Shown: positions 1 through 6,972 of the stretch, piece after piece
Numbering within the stretch: the first letter of the stretch is position 1
How the letters are laid out: every line of letters begins with the position of its first letter
Assembly (NCBI GenBank): GCA_007125835.1
Contig: SLCJ01000176.1
Location: 1 to 26,799, forward strand
Source: Verrucomicrobiales bacterium
GTDB lineage: Bacteria; Verrucomicrobiota; Verrucomicrobiia; Verrucomicrobiales; SLCJ01
Direction: 5' to 3'
DNA length: 26,799 bases
Position numbers and translations under genes: made by a program
The notes under the pieces: model-generated
Told to the model about the DNA's origin: nothing
What the model saw: the letters and a program-made list of their open reading frames with translations, nothing else
Databases searched by the model: none

Positions 1-535
1 CGTTGACGCACTTCACGGCGGGTTGCGTTGTCCGCTGGCCCCTCTTTGTCCTCGCGCAGGCGCGCCTCAATGGCGTAGAGTTTGGCGATCTGCTTGATCA
101 CCCACGCCGAGTAGCGAGGCTGGTATTGGAGTGCATATTCGAACTTGCGCCGAATATGGGCAAGGCACGCCACCAGCTTGATGCCGGGTTGCCGGGCGGC
201 AAGCGATGGATAAACCGAATAAGCGTCACATTGGAGGTGGCCTGCAAAGGGCCGTTTCGAACCATTGAGCAATTCTTCGAGGCAGGATCTTGCCCGTCCC
301 GTATGCCACTGGTAGAGATCAGTCCGTGGGTGGGATTGTGGATCACCCAAAAGTAGCCCCGCTTGGTTTTGCCGTGACCGGGCTCAAGGTAGTCCACCGG
401 GGTTTCGTCGCCTTGGAGGTATAGCCACAGGCGCGCAGGCGATTGCGGTGGATTTTGTAGAGGGGCTCAAGCAACTCTGCCAGTATCCCTCTTGAGTAGT
501 CTGCCCACCTCGGAGCCTCCCGTTTGAATTTGATT
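1..535 (-). pseudogene. IS66-family transposase (TnpC), frameshifted fragment
   Basis: This is a remnant of the DDE transposase of an IS66-family element, read on the minus strand and running off the left edge. Translating the reverse complement gives IS66 landmarks in shifting frames: AELLEPLYKIHRNRLRACGY, then after a frame change LQGDETPVDYLEPGHGKTKR (catalytic-core Asp region), then after another shift near 315-330 CLEELLNGSKRPFAGHLQCD followed by AYSVYPSL, ACLAHIRRKFEYAL and KQIAKLYAIEARLREDKEGP. The last block is the usual IS66 'CWAHARRKF...LYAIE' region, here with Leu in place of the usual Trp. At least two frameshifts are needed to join the pieces, and the N-terminal half expected upstream is missing because the probable element end lies only about 70 bases away. 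It should be inactive. Family assignment is firm from the motifs; the exact boundary with non-IS sequence near 500-535 is uncertain. Confidence 0.85.
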
Positions 536-585
536 GTATTCTTCCATCCAAACCCCTAACCCACCGCCATCCCGAATCGTAAGAG

Positions 586-605
586 GGGGCGCGTTGACCG
601 CTTAC
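586..605 (-). repeat. Probable IS66 element left end (terminal inverted repeat)
   Basis: On the minus strand the sequence beginning at 605 reads GTAAGCGGTCAACGCGCC. IS66-family ends characteristically start with GTAAGCG. It lies outside the transposase remnant, in the orientation expected for the element's left end. The opposite end and any 8-bp target duplication are outside the window or lost, so the call rests on this one match and its position. Confidence 0.5.
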
Positions 606-817
606 CTGATTTTCTGAGGGTGTCGGTTTTCTCTTGATTTGGCAGGGATTTTTTTCGTGATCGTGCGTATATCCGGGAGAATGGCGACCGGGTTATTCGT
701 GGTGGGTGCCTGGGCGGATATCACTTGTGAGCGGCCATATATCGAAAATTGGCTGGCATTGTTTATTTGGCATTGTTTATCTCGGTCATGTCGGGGCACA
801 CGCCACCGAGCAACGCG
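606..817. other. Intergenic region with a short tandem repeat
   Basis: This stretch lies between the IS66 end and the hisH terminator. I see no convincing gene; a 65-codon minus-strand frame at 602-799 has no recognisable motif. The one feature is a direct repeat: TGGCATTGTTTAT occurs at 754-766 and again at 768-780 (14-base period). The composition is T-rich on the plus strand. Its role is unknown. Confidence 0.5.
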
Positions 818-836
818 AAAAAGCCCTGAAAGGGCT
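818..836 (-). terminator. Rho-independent terminator overlapping the hisH stop codon
   Basis: On the minus strand AGCCCT, loop TTC, AGGGCT form a six-base-pair hairpin (plus-strand arms 822-827 and 831-836), followed directly by a T run (plus A 818-821). The TAG stop codon of hisH at 835-837 lies inside the first arm. This fits the end of the dnaB-hisH transcript. The stem is short but perfect. Confidence 0.65.
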
Positions 837-1521
837 ATGGCACTCGGCTCGGGGTTTCATAGCCCGGGGATGGAGCCTTCGTGTGGTCGAGGAAATTGCG
901 CAGGAGAGTGAGTCCGTTGTCTTGGGATCGTTCGGGGTGGAACTGCACGGCCCAGAGCCCGCCGGTGGCGATGGCACTCGCGAACGGGGCACCGTAGAGG
1001 GTGTGGGATGCGACCACATGTGGATCGCCTGGCACCGGGAAAAAGGAGTGGACGAAGTAGAACCAGGGCGGTGAGTCGTCGCCTAGGGATCGCCACATCG
1101 GGTGACTCGGGTCGGTCGGTTCGGCGGTGTTCCAGCCCATGTGGGGCACCTTGAGTCCGGCGTGCGGGGCGAAGCGTTCGACGCGGCCGGCAAGGAATCC
1201 GAGGCCTGCCACACCGGGCGACTCGGCGCTTTCTTCAAACAAAATTTGATATCCAAGACAGATTCCCAGGTAGGGTCGGCCCTTCCGCAGCCATTGGAGG
1301 ATCGGCTTGCGAAGGTCCTGCGCGTCGAGGTTGGCCGCGCAGTCGCCGAACGAGCCGACGCCCGGCAGGATCAGCCTGGAGATTCCCTCCAGGTCTGCCG
1401 GGGTGCGGACGATGCGGGCGGATTCGCCGAGGGAGAGCAGGGCGTTGTTGACGCTTTGCAGGTTACCGGCACCGTAGTCGATCAGTCCAGTGAGGGGGCG
1501 AGAGGGATGGGGTTCTGGCAT
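835..1521 (-). CDS. hisH: Imidazole glycerol phosphate synthase, glutamine amidotransferase subunit HisH
   Basis: HisH hydrolyses glutamine and passes ammonia to HisF, which makes imidazole glycerol phosphate and AICAR in histidine biosynthesis (cytosolic). The 228-residue product is a class I glutamine amidotransferase: GLIDYGAGNLQSV at residues 12-24, the PGVGSFGD oxyanion loop at 53-60, nucleophile Cys88 in GICLGYQ, HMGWN at 127-131, and the catalytic His195/Glu197 pair in VQFHPERSQ. Length is slightly above the usual 200-215 because of a short Pro-rich N-terminus and a C-terminal tail of about 15 residues. The ATG at 1521 is used; no clear Shine-Dalgarno is visible. It lies 80 bases downstream of dnaB on the same strand and ends in a terminator. 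The partner hisF and other his genes are not in the window, so the gene is separated from a his operon here. Confidence 0.95.
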   Translation of the reverse strand: MPEPHPSRPLTGLIDYGAGNLQSVNNALLSLGESARIVRTPADLEGISRLILPGVGSFGDCAANLDAQDLRKPILQWLRKGRPYLGICLGYQILFEESAESPGVAGLGFLAGRVERFAPHAGLKVPHMGWNTAEPTDPSHPMWRSLGDDSPPWFYFVHSFFPVPGDPHVVASHTLYGAPFASAIATGGLWAVQFHPERSQDNGLTLLRNFLDHTKAPSPGYETPSRVP

Positions 1522-1601
1522 GAGGGGGAGGGAATGAATGTGGAATGGGATGAGCCGGGAGCGGAGCCGCAGTCTAGGCGGGTTTCGGAGAAATCCGGGG
1601 A

Positions 1602-3056
1602 TTAGTTTGGTTCGTCGTCTTCTTTGGCGCGGTCGCCGAAACGCATGAGTTTGTCCTGGAAGACGAGTTTGCAGTCGCCGGTGGGTCCGTTCCGCTGTTT
1701 GGCGATGATCAGTTCGGCCTTGGCTCCGGCGGCCTCGCGGGCCTCGTCGTCCTCGGCGTAGTATTTTTCGCGCACCAGCAAGCCTACCACGTCGGCATCC
1801 TGCTCGATGGAGCCGGATTCACGAAGGTCGGACAGTCGCGGGCGCCCGCCGCCGCGTTGTTCCGGGTTGCGGTTGAGCTGGGCGAGCACAATGATGGGGA
1901 CCGACAGCTCCTTGGCCAGAGCCTTGATGCCGGCGGAGATTTCGGCGATCTCGATTTGCCGGTTTTCCTGGGCGCGTCGGGAGGTCGAGCGCAGCAGCTG
2001 GATGTAGTCGATGGCGATTAGCTTGAGAGGGTGTTGGTGGTGTACGCGGCGCGCCTTGGCGCGAAGCTCCATGATTGAGATTGAGGGGGTGTCGTCGATG
2101 AAAAGCTTGCTTTGGGCCAGTTCGCGGGCGGCTTCGCCGATTTTCCGAAACTCGACCGAACTGGCGAATCCCTCGCGGAACTTCGACATCGACACCCCGC
2201 CGCGCGCGCAGAGCAGGCGCTGCACCAGCTGCTGCGTTCCCATCTCAAGTGAGAAGACGAGGCTGGGCTGCTTTTCGGTGCAGGCGACGTGCTCGACAAT
2301 GTTCATGGCCAGGGAGGTTTTGCCCATCGAGGGGCGGGCGGCGATGACGAACATCTCTCCGGGGTGCAGGCCGTCGGTCATGGCGTCCAGGTTTTTGAGG
2401 CCGGTGGGAAGGCCCATGGTCGCTCCGCCCTTGGACATCATGGTTTCGAAGTGGCGCACGGCCTCCATGGTTTCCTCCTTGAGCGAGCGGGATGACGAGC
2501 GTGTTCCACTCTGGCGCACGGCGAGCACCTGTTGTTCGATTTCGTCGAGCAGGGCACCCGTTTCCTCCCCCTCGCCGTGGGCGCGCTGGATGGCTTCGCT
2601 GCACGTGCTGATGATGGCCCGCAGCACACGCTTCTCCTCAAGCGATTCGACATATTGGGGGTAAAGCGCGTTGGTGGGAACGAAATCGGCAATCTCGGCC
2701 AGCGCGGCGGCTCCGCCGATTTCTTCAAGCAGGCCTTTGTCGTGCAGGTGCTGGACCAAAGTGACCAGATCGACCTTGGCGCGTTGGTCGACCAGTTCGG
2801 TGATCTTTTCGAAGATGATTCGGTGGGCCGGGTGATGGAAGGATTCCGGCGAGAGGGCGAGTTCGGAGCGCTCGGCGCAGCCGGCCGGATCGCGGAGCAT
2901 GCAACACAGCGCCGACTTTTCCATGATTTCGCTCGCCGGAAACGGACGCGCTGGGTCCGGGCCGGACTCGCGTTTTTTCGCGGCACCTTGGTTCGGGCTG
3001 TCCCTGTTCTTGCGAGAGGGGGAGGCCGGCGAGGGAAGAGGCGTGTTTTCGGGCAT
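1602..3056 (-). CDS. dnaB: Replicative DNA helicase DnaB
   Basis: DnaB is the hexameric 5'-3' helicase that unwinds the replication fork and binds primase. The 484-residue protein has an N-terminal DnaB domain (about residues 42-150, with the SALCCMLRDP and SFHHPAHRIIFEKI helices), a linker, and the RecA-like C-terminal domain. Visible motifs are Walker A ARPSMGKTS (240-248), FSLEMG (268-273), Walker B LKLIAIDYIQLL (345-356), AQLNR (392-396) and LSDLRESGSIEQDADVV (408-424). All are intact and there is no intein. About 40 residues rich in Pro, Lys and Ser precede the domain; the ATG at 3056 is the furthest in-frame start, and Met45 is a possible alternative. It is followed by hisH 80 bases on and diverges from the zinc-ribbon gene across 320 bases. 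Confidence 0.96.
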   Translation of the reverse strand: MPENTPLPSPASPSRKNRDSPNQGAAKKRESGPDPARPFPASEIMEKSALCCMLRDPAGCAERSELALSPESFHHPAHRIIFEKITELVDQRAKVDLVTLVQHLHDKGLLEEIGGAAALAEIADFVPTNALYPQYVESLEEKRVLRAIISTCSEAIQRAHGEGEETGALLDEIEQQVLAVRQSGTRSSSRSLKEETMEAVRHFETMMSKGGATMGLPTGLKNLDAMTDGLHPGEMFVIAARPSMGKTSLAMNIVEHVACTEKQPSLVFSLEMGTQQLVQRLLCARGGVSMSKFREGFASSVEFRKIGEAARELAQSKLFIDDTPSISIMELRAKARRVHHQHPLKLIAIDYIQLLRSTSRRAQENRQIEIAEISAGIKALAKELSVPIIVLAQLNRNPEQRGGGRPRLSDLRESGSIEQDADVVGLLVREKYYAEDDEAREAAGAKAELIIAKQRNGPTGDCKLVFQDKLMRFGDRAKEDDEPN

Positions 3057-3376
3057 GGGCGGGAATCAATGAAACGAGAGGGATGTTCGGGGCGGGGTAT
3101 GCAATCTACCTCGATTGACTGCGACTGCATCGAAAATTCCGAGGGAGCGAACGCGCCGTCAGTCTGCGGTGCTGCCGTGCCTTCTTTCGGCCCGCTGCTG
3201 CCGCAACCGGCTGTCGATCAGGGTGGGGCTGCGCCGGTGCTCCCGTTATGCCCCACGGGTAGTAAGCCCTTTTAAACAATGGCGGCCATGCATATCCGCC
3301 GGATTTTTGATGGGGGAAGAGAAAACGGGCTTGCGGCTGCAAGCAAAGGAACGTTCTTGTAGGCGGTGAAGGTGTT
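3057..3376. promoter_or_regulatory. Divergent intergenic region between dnaB and the zinc-ribbon gene
   Basis: These 320 bases separate two divergent genes and must hold both promoters, but I cannot pick a convincing -35/-10 pair on either strand. There is a hairpin GCTTGC-GGCT-GCAAGC at 3329-3344, some 30-60 bases before the candidate starts of the plus-strand gene, so it would lie in its leader if transcription begins upstream. A looser inverted repeat, TCGAT...ATCGA, lies near 3108-3131. No open frame here resembles a protein. Confidence 0.4.
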
Positions 3377-5680
3377 GTGCCCGACAAATCCAGCGAAACG
3401 GAGATGTCCGGGCGAGCTTTCGCGGATGATTTGCCAATGAGTGAGCACCCGTTAGATTCTCCGCCCGAGGCGGAAGTGGAATTCGACTGCCCCCACTGCG
3501 GGGCGTCGCAGCATTGCGCCCAGGAGAGGCTGGGCCATGTGGTTCACTGCGCGGAGTGCGGCGGAGGGATTCTCCTTCCCTCACAAGACGAACTGGCGGA
3601 AGAGGACACTGACCCGCCCGCGGAGGTGGATGCCGGGAATGCCGACAGCGCGGAAGGGGCCGAGGGAGTGGATGAAGTGGAACGTTGGGAAGGTGGGGAA
3701 GGTGGGGAAGGTGGGGAAGGTGAATCCGCTCTCGATCCGGTCCAGCCTTTTGATGCCGATGGCGCGGCGGATGGCGAGGCGGTTGTGAACGTTGGCGTCG
3801 GACCGGTGGATGAATGTGGCGACGCTGAGGATGCCCGGTTGAAGACGAGCCGTGAGACAGAGCAGATCACCGGACAGCCGGATCATGAGGATGGCGCGCC
3901 GGACCCAGCCGGTTCCGAGGCCGGGCGGCAGCTCGGTGCCGGGATTGGGGATGTCGAGGGTCCTGAGGCGGGTGCTTCGCCGGAAGCGAGCGAAGCACCC
4001 GGCATCACGGCCGGGACCGGGGGGGCAGAGGTGCCGGAAAAAGCTGCGTCACCTGTGGCCCCGGGAGGTCCGGGCAGCGGCGGGACCAAAACCAAATTGC
4101 CGGAGCGGCGCACGGGAACGGGGTTGAGGAAGGAATTCCGGCAGCAAATGGACCGCGCTGGAGAGGTTGGCGGCGTTGCCACGGGTTCAGTTGGTTCCGA
4201 GGGGGGCGCAGAAGCAACCGAAGTGCCGCCAAGGCACGCGGAAGCCCCGCAAAAAGGGCCCGCCAATCCTGAAGATTCAGGAGCGGACGCAGCCCCGCCG
4301 GACGCAGGAGTGGCCGGTGGGTCGCCCGGGAAGGCGGGGGATTACTCTGTTCCCGGCACGCCGCCGCCAGAGGTACCGGCAAAGGCGGCTGCGCCCAAGG
4401 GAGTGCGCTCCTTTGTCAAGGATCCCGAGAAAGAGAGGAAAAGGCTATTCGCCGCCGCAGGAATCGGTGCGGATGGCCGTCTGGCACGGGTGGCCGGCTT
4501 GGATACGTTGATCTTCCGCTGCCCGGATTGCTCCCAGCAGTCGGTGATTTCCAGCGCCGTGCTTGGCAGGGAGATTTCGTGTGAGCAGTGCGGTGCGCTG
4601 CTGAAAATGCCGGCAGACGACAAGGGGCGGGTGGAACTCGTGGCCAGAGGATGTCTTTCAGAGAGAGAAAAGAGAATGCTCACACCTCTCCCGGAACCCG
4701 GCGAGGCAACGCCAGGTGACCGGAAGACGCCCAAACTCACCCCTTTGGGCGACGTGCTTGTGGACCGGGATGCCGACGTCGCATGGGGCGCGGAGAAAAA
4801 GGAGGTCGCGGCACCCCGCCGGAAGCGGCGCGCGCTTTTCCTGATTCCGGTGGCTCTCGCAGCTTTTCTGGTGGCGCTGCTGGTGATTTTCGCGCGTGCG
4901 CCGGGGCGGGTGGCCGATGAAGCGGTCGAGAGTTCGCGCGAGGCCCGAGCCCCGGCCATGGGCCCCTCCGGAGAAGTGGACTGGGCAAACATCGACCGGG
5001 CGCAGAGAATCGAGCTGGCCACCGAGGCGGTGCGTCGTTTCGTGGAGAGCAAGTCGCTGGATGATCTGGAAGCGGCGAGCCGTCCGCGGGACGGGTTGCG
5101 GGAGAGCATGGAGCGCCACTACGATTTGGAAGGAGGATATGTTTCCGAGGTCAGAAGACATGGCTCCTTGGCGGCGGCGCAGGTCGTCGAGTCAAGAACT
5201 CTGGGGCAGCAGCCGCTTCTCATCATTTCAACCCGCTTCCAGGACGGGGCCTCCGGCACACACGCGCTTTTCCAGGCGGAGGATGGTTACCTGGTCGATT
5301 GGGACTACGCCGTGGGTTATAGCGAGGCTACCTTGGAGGAGTTGCGGGAGGATCCACCTTCGAGGCCCGTTCTGATGCGAGGCTACCTTGAGGAAGACGT
5401 TTTCTTTATCCACGGGTTTACCGCTGACGAGTGGCGGATGTTCGACTTCCACTGCCCGCAAATGATTTCGAGTGTCGTGGTCTATGCCCGGCGGGACAGC
5501 GAGATCGAGCGCAAGTTGCGGGAGGCTTGGACGGATTCCGGAATCCAGCGCGTGGGGCTGGCCGACGGACCGGCCACCCGTTTGGATTTCACCCTCAGGG
5601 TGTCCTTCCTCGATGACGGTGTCCGCAAGGGATTGGTGATCGATGATGTGCTTGCTCGGGGGTGGATTCTCGTCGACTGA
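3377..5680 (+). CDS. Large membrane protein with two zinc ribbons and an acidic Gly/Pro linker; function unknown
   Basis: I do not recognise a named family. From a GTG start the product is 767 residues. A first zinc ribbon has Cys38/Cys41 and Cys58/Cys61 (CPHCG...CAECG). A low-complexity acidic, Gly-, Pro- and Ala-rich region covers about residues 70-340. A second ribbon has Cys382/Cys385 and Cys402/Cys405 (CPDC...CEQCG). One membrane helix at about 487-507 follows a basic stretch (PRRKRRALFL), so the ribbons should be cytoplasmic and the roughly 258-residue C-terminal part periplasmic. That part is mixed alpha/beta (AEAVRRF-like helices, DGYLVDWDYAVGY, RGYLEEDVFF) and may include an NTF2-like fold, which is inference. 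Two-ribbon proteins like this, similar to MJ0042-type ribbons, are common in Planctomycetes/Verrucomicrobia. Start is uncertain: ATG codons at 3404 and 3437 are alternatives and none has a good Shine-Dalgarno. Confidence 0.8.
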   Translation: MPDKSSETEMSGRAFADDLPMSEHPLDSPPEAEVEFDCPHCGASQHCAQERLGHVVHCAECGGGILLPSQDELAEEDTDPPAEVDAGNADSAEGAEGVDEVERWEGGEGGEGGEGESALDPVQPFDADGAADGEAVVNVGVGPVDECGDAEDARLKTSRETEQITGQPDHEDGAPDPAGSEAGRQLGAGIGDVEGPEAGASPEASEAPGITAGTGGAEVPEKAASPVAPGGPGSGGTKTKLPERRTGTGLRKEFRQQMDRAGEVGGVATGSVGSEGGAEATEVPPRHAEAPQKGPANPEDSGADAAPPDAGVAGGSPGKAGDYSVPGTPPPEVPAKAAAPKGVRSFVKDPEKERKRLFAAAGIGADGRLARVAGLDTLIFRCPDCSQQSVISSAVLGREISCEQCGALLKMPADDKGRVELVARGCLSEREKRMLTPLPEPGEATPGDRKTPKLTPLGDVLVDRDADVAWGAEKKEVAAPRRKRRALFLIPVALAAFLVALLVIFARAPGRVADEAVESSREARAPAMGPSGEVDWANIDRAQRIELATEAVRRFVESKSLDDLEAASRPRDGLRESMERHYDLEGGYVSEVRRHGSLAAAQVVESRTLGQQPLLIISTRFQDGASGTHALFQAEDGYLVDWDYAVGYSEATLEELREDPPSRPVLMRGYLEEDVFFIHGFTADEWRMFDFHCPQMISSVVVYARRDSEIERKLREAWTDSGIQRVGLADGPATRLDFTLRVSFLDDGVRKGLVIDDVLARGWILVD
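3688..3723 (+). repeat. Four tandem copies of a 9-base unit inside the zinc-ribbon gene
   Basis: The unit GGAAGGTGG is repeated exactly three times, with a fourth copy differing in the last base. It encodes an EGG tripeptide repeat (residues about 105-116) in the low-complexity linker. Because the unit is a multiple of three, gain or loss of copies would change linker length without a frameshift. Confidence 0.9.
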
Positions 5681-5781
5681 ACGCTCGGCCGGGCAACATG
5701 GCCAAAATCACGGTTCCGTTCGTGCCGGCACTTGCCAATTGCCCGACCGGTGCGAAGTTGGCGCGCACTTCCCGAATATCC

Positions 5782-6498
5782 ATGGAACCTCTCTACGAAG
5801 GCAAATCAAAGCGGCTTTACCCCAGCGAAAATCCGAATGAACTCGTGATGGAGTTCAAGAATGATGCCACCGCCTATAATGCCGCCAAGCATGCCGTGTT
5901 CGAGGAAAAAGGACGCCTGAATCGGGCCATCAGCTCGTTGATCTATCAACTGCTTGAAGAGGAGGGGGTGGCCACCCACTTCGTGCGCGGACTCGACGAT
6001 ACCAAGGTGGTCGTCCACCGGGTCGAGATCATCGGCATCGAGGTGATCGTGCGCAATGTGGCCGCAGGAAGCTTTTGCAAGCGGACCGGAGTCGAGGAGG
6101 GGCGCGTGTTCGGCAGCCCGGTGATCGAGTTTTCTCTCAAGGACGATGCGCTCGGAGATCCGCTCATCAACGACGACTACATCCGCGAACTCGCCATCGC
6201 CACGCCACAGGAATTGAAGTGGCTCCGCGAATCCGCACTCAAGGTGAACGATCTGCTCGGTGCCTTCTTTCTCAAAGCCGGCATGCGGCTCGTCGATTTT
6301 AAACTCGAATACGGTCGCCTGGCCGCCGATCCCGCGACCATTGTCCTGGCCGACGAGATCAGCCCCGACGGCTGCCGCCTGTGGGATGTCGCCACCGGCG
6401 AGAAAATGGACAAGGACCGTTTCCGGCGCGACCTTGGCCAAGTGATGGAAAAATACGCCGAAGTCCTCCAACGTGCCCGCCATGCCCTTGAAAATTGA
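5782..6498 (+). CDS. purC: Phosphoribosylaminoimidazole-succinocarboxamide synthase (SAICAR synthetase)
   Basis: PurC condenses CAIR with aspartate using ATP to form SAICAR in de novo purine synthesis. The 238-residue product has the usual family length and motifs: YEGKSKRLYP at the N-terminus (nucleotide-binding lobe), FKNDATAYN, GRLNRAISS, VEIIGIEVIVRNVAAGSF (substrate-binding strand), SLKDDALGDPLI, LVDFKLEYGR and LADEISPDGCRLWD. The ATG at 5782 gives the standard MEPLYEGKSK start. Upstream in-frame codons at 5662 and 5698 would add a non-conserved leader of up to 40 residues, the first overlapping the preceding gene, so I reject them. No clear Shine-Dalgarno is visible. The gene overlaps the purS-like gene by 17 bases, indicating translational coupling in a purC-purS-purL operon. 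Confidence 0.96.
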   Translation: MEPLYEGKSKRLYPSENPNELVMEFKNDATAYNAAKHAVFEEKGRLNRAISSLIYQLLEEEGVATHFVRGLDDTKVVVHRVEIIGIEVIVRNVAAGSFCKRTGVEEGRVFGSPVIEFSLKDDALGDPLINDDYIRELAIATPQELKWLRESALKVNDLLGAFFLKAGMRLVDFKLEYGRLAADPATIVLADEISPDGCRLWDVATGEKMDKDRFRRDLGQVMEKYAEVLQRARHALEN

Positions 6499-6937
6499 AA
6501 TCATCCCCCGCTTCGCCGAAGCCGCAGAGGCCGACAAGTTACTCTACGTGCCACGCCACAGCGGCGCCGTCTGCCACCACACCAAAGTGTATCACTGCCA
6601 CGTGGAGGGCAACCAAGAGGCATTCCAGACGTGGATCCGCCGAGTGATCCTCGATGAAACCAGCCAGGACATGATCGTCGGCCCGCAGGCGGCCCGTCCC
6701 GGAGCCGTGGTTCTCGAATATGGCATGAAGCCGGGTGCGCTGGATCATGAGCGCGAAATGATCCTCGATGAATATCGCTGCGAGGGGGCGGCGGACCTCG
6801 GGTTTTCGCTCAACGACCTGAAAGTGCGGACCCGCCTCTATTTCGAATCCGCAGGCGGCGAGGCAGTGGATGTTTCACCCTTTGTCCGCGATCTCGTCAA
6901 CCCGGCCGTCCATGCCCACGAGGTAATCGAGGCTTGA
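6482..6937 (+). CDS. purS: PurS-like subunit of FGAM synthase, double length
   Basis: This is probably the PurS component that bridges PurL and PurQ in phosphoribosylformylglycinamidine synthase. The 151-residue product is about twice the usual PurS (around 80). The second half contains a PurS-like strand and motif, LEYGMKPGALDHE, followed by a helix and KVRTRLYFES. The first half (KIEIIPRFAEAAEADKLLYV, then HTKVYHCHVEG) looks like a second, diverged copy. This resembles the two-lobed PurS-like N-terminal domain of large single-chain PurL. The assignment rests mostly on position between purC and purL and on the PurS-like second half. ATG 6482 is preferred over GTG 6473; it overlaps purC by 17 bases. 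The purL start lies 35 bases after its stop. Confidence 0.7.
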   Translation: MPLKIEIIPRFAEAAEADKLLYVPRHSGAVCHHTKVYHCHVEGNQEAFQTWIRRVILDETSQDMIVGPQAARPGAVVLEYGMKPGALDHEREMILDEYRCEGAADLGFSLNDLKVRTRLYFESAGGEAVDVSPFVRDLVNPAVHAHEVIEA

Positions 6938-6972
6938 ATCAGCGCGGAGTTTCCGAATCCCTTTTTCCAATC

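Noticed and set aside
602..799. A 65-codon minus-strand frame between the IS66 end and hisH.
   Set aside because: No motif, no ribosome site, and it spans the 14-base-period repeat and a probable element end.
5662..5781. A longer N-terminus for PurC (278 residues).
   Set aside because: The added residues are not conserved and overlap the preceding gene; the product from 5782 has the standard PurC start and length.
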